Source of the DNA: Nocardioides sp. SR21
GTDB lineage: Bacteria; Actinomycetota; Actinomycetes; Propionibacteriales; Nocardioidaceae
Direction of reading: 5' to 3'
DNA: 64,000 nucleotides
Assembly: GCF_022761125.1 (NCBI RefSeq)
Contig: NZ_JAKWJR010000006.1
Coordinates: forward strand, 124,001 to 188,000
In this document: piece by piece, positions 63,814-64,000 of the stretch
Layout: each line of letters starts with the position of its first letter
How positions within the stretch are numbered: position 1 is the stretch's first letter
Position numbers and translations under genes: made by a program
Notes under the pieces: model-generated
The model's input: only the letters and a program-made list of their open reading frames with translations
What the model was told of the DNA's origin: nothing
Databases searched by the model: none

Positions 63814-64000
63814 TCACTTGGTGATCTTGGTGACCCGGCCGGCGCCGACGGTGCGGCCACCCTCGCGGATCGCGAAGCGCAGACCCTCGTCCATGGCGAT
63901 GGGCTGGATCAGCTCAACGACCATCTCGGTGTTGTCGCCCGGCATGACCATCTCGGTGCCCTCGGGGAGGGTCACGACGCCGGTCACGTCCGTGGTACGG
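63814..64000 (-). CDS. tuf: Elongation factor Tu, C-terminal part (gene continues beyond window)
   Basis: The last 61 codons plus stop are present. They translate to EF-Tu domain III ([49 protein letters not shown]), ending in TK. It points the same way as the S10 operon but ends at its own terminator, with 19.5 kb of unrelated genes before rpsJ. Confidence 0.95.
   Translation of the reverse strand, partial: RTTDVTGVVTLPEGTEMVMPGDNTEMVVELIQPIAMDEGLRFAIREGGRTVGAGRVTKITK

Overview
The window comes from a high-GC actinobacterium. Dense GC-rich genes with ATGA/GTGA stop-start overlaps, GTG starts, a SigE-family and an ECF42 sigma factor, a MoxR/DUF58/SpoIIM/RDD block in the Mycobacterium order, and GGTGGTCGAG-type intergenic palindromes all point to the Propionibacteriales, most likely Nocardioides or a close relative. 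That placement is inference; no rRNA or tRNA gene is visible.

Layout. (1) 1-5.2 kb: four consecutive acyl-CoA dehydrogenases and an HSL-type esterase, an acyl-CoA catabolic operon entering from the left. (2) 5.2-9.9 kb: a SigE-family sigma factor with a membrane-anchored partner, a stretch of small orphan genes framed by a 13-bp direct repeat, then a DGPF/YCII protein plus ECF42 sigma factor behind a promoter that fits the ECF42 consensus. (3) 9.9-17.7 kb: small membrane proteins, an alpha/beta hydrolase and a PucR regulator facing a complete LIV-type ABC importer. (4) 17.7-23 kb: an RsmC-like methyltransferase and truA, then a receiver/thioredoxin-reductase-like fusion, a PfkB kinase, a GntR regulator and a secreted hydrolase.

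(5) 23.1-44.3 kb, minus strand: the ribosomal superoperon. In transcription order it is rpsJ-rplC-rplD-rplW-rplB-rpsS-rplV-rpsC-rplP-rpmC-rpsQ, rplN-rplX-rplE-rpsZ-rpsH-rplF-rplR-rpsE-rpmD-rplO, secY-adk-map, then (after a seam holding two glycosyltransferases, a luciferase-like oxidoreductase and a TerC gene with a yybP-ykoY-type Mn2+ riboswitch) infA-rpmJ-rpsM-rpsK-rpsD-rpoA-rplQ. L4, L17 and S3 carry long charged low-complexity extensions.

(6) 44.3-54.9 kb: a long S10 leader/promoter region, a DapB-like dehydrogenase plus AhpD-like protein, then the MoxR-DUF58-DUF4129-DUF4350-SpoIIM-RDD membrane cluster. (7) 55-61.2 kb: a gluco-oligosaccharide system with an AglEFG-like importer, GH1 beta-glucosidase, LacI repressor and matching TGGGAGCGCTCCCA-type operators. 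(8) 61.1-64 kb: trmB, a class III aminotransferase, a DUF4190 protein and the 3' end of tuf with its terminator.

The main themes are that the canonical translation cluster is opened at three seams (tuf/rpsJ, map/infA, rplQ/truA), each filled with accessory genes, and that cis-regulatory elements are legible: the ECF42 promoter, the riboswitch, three or four LacI-type boxes and several strong terminators. I saw no CRISPR array, prophage, insertion sequence or obvious defence system.
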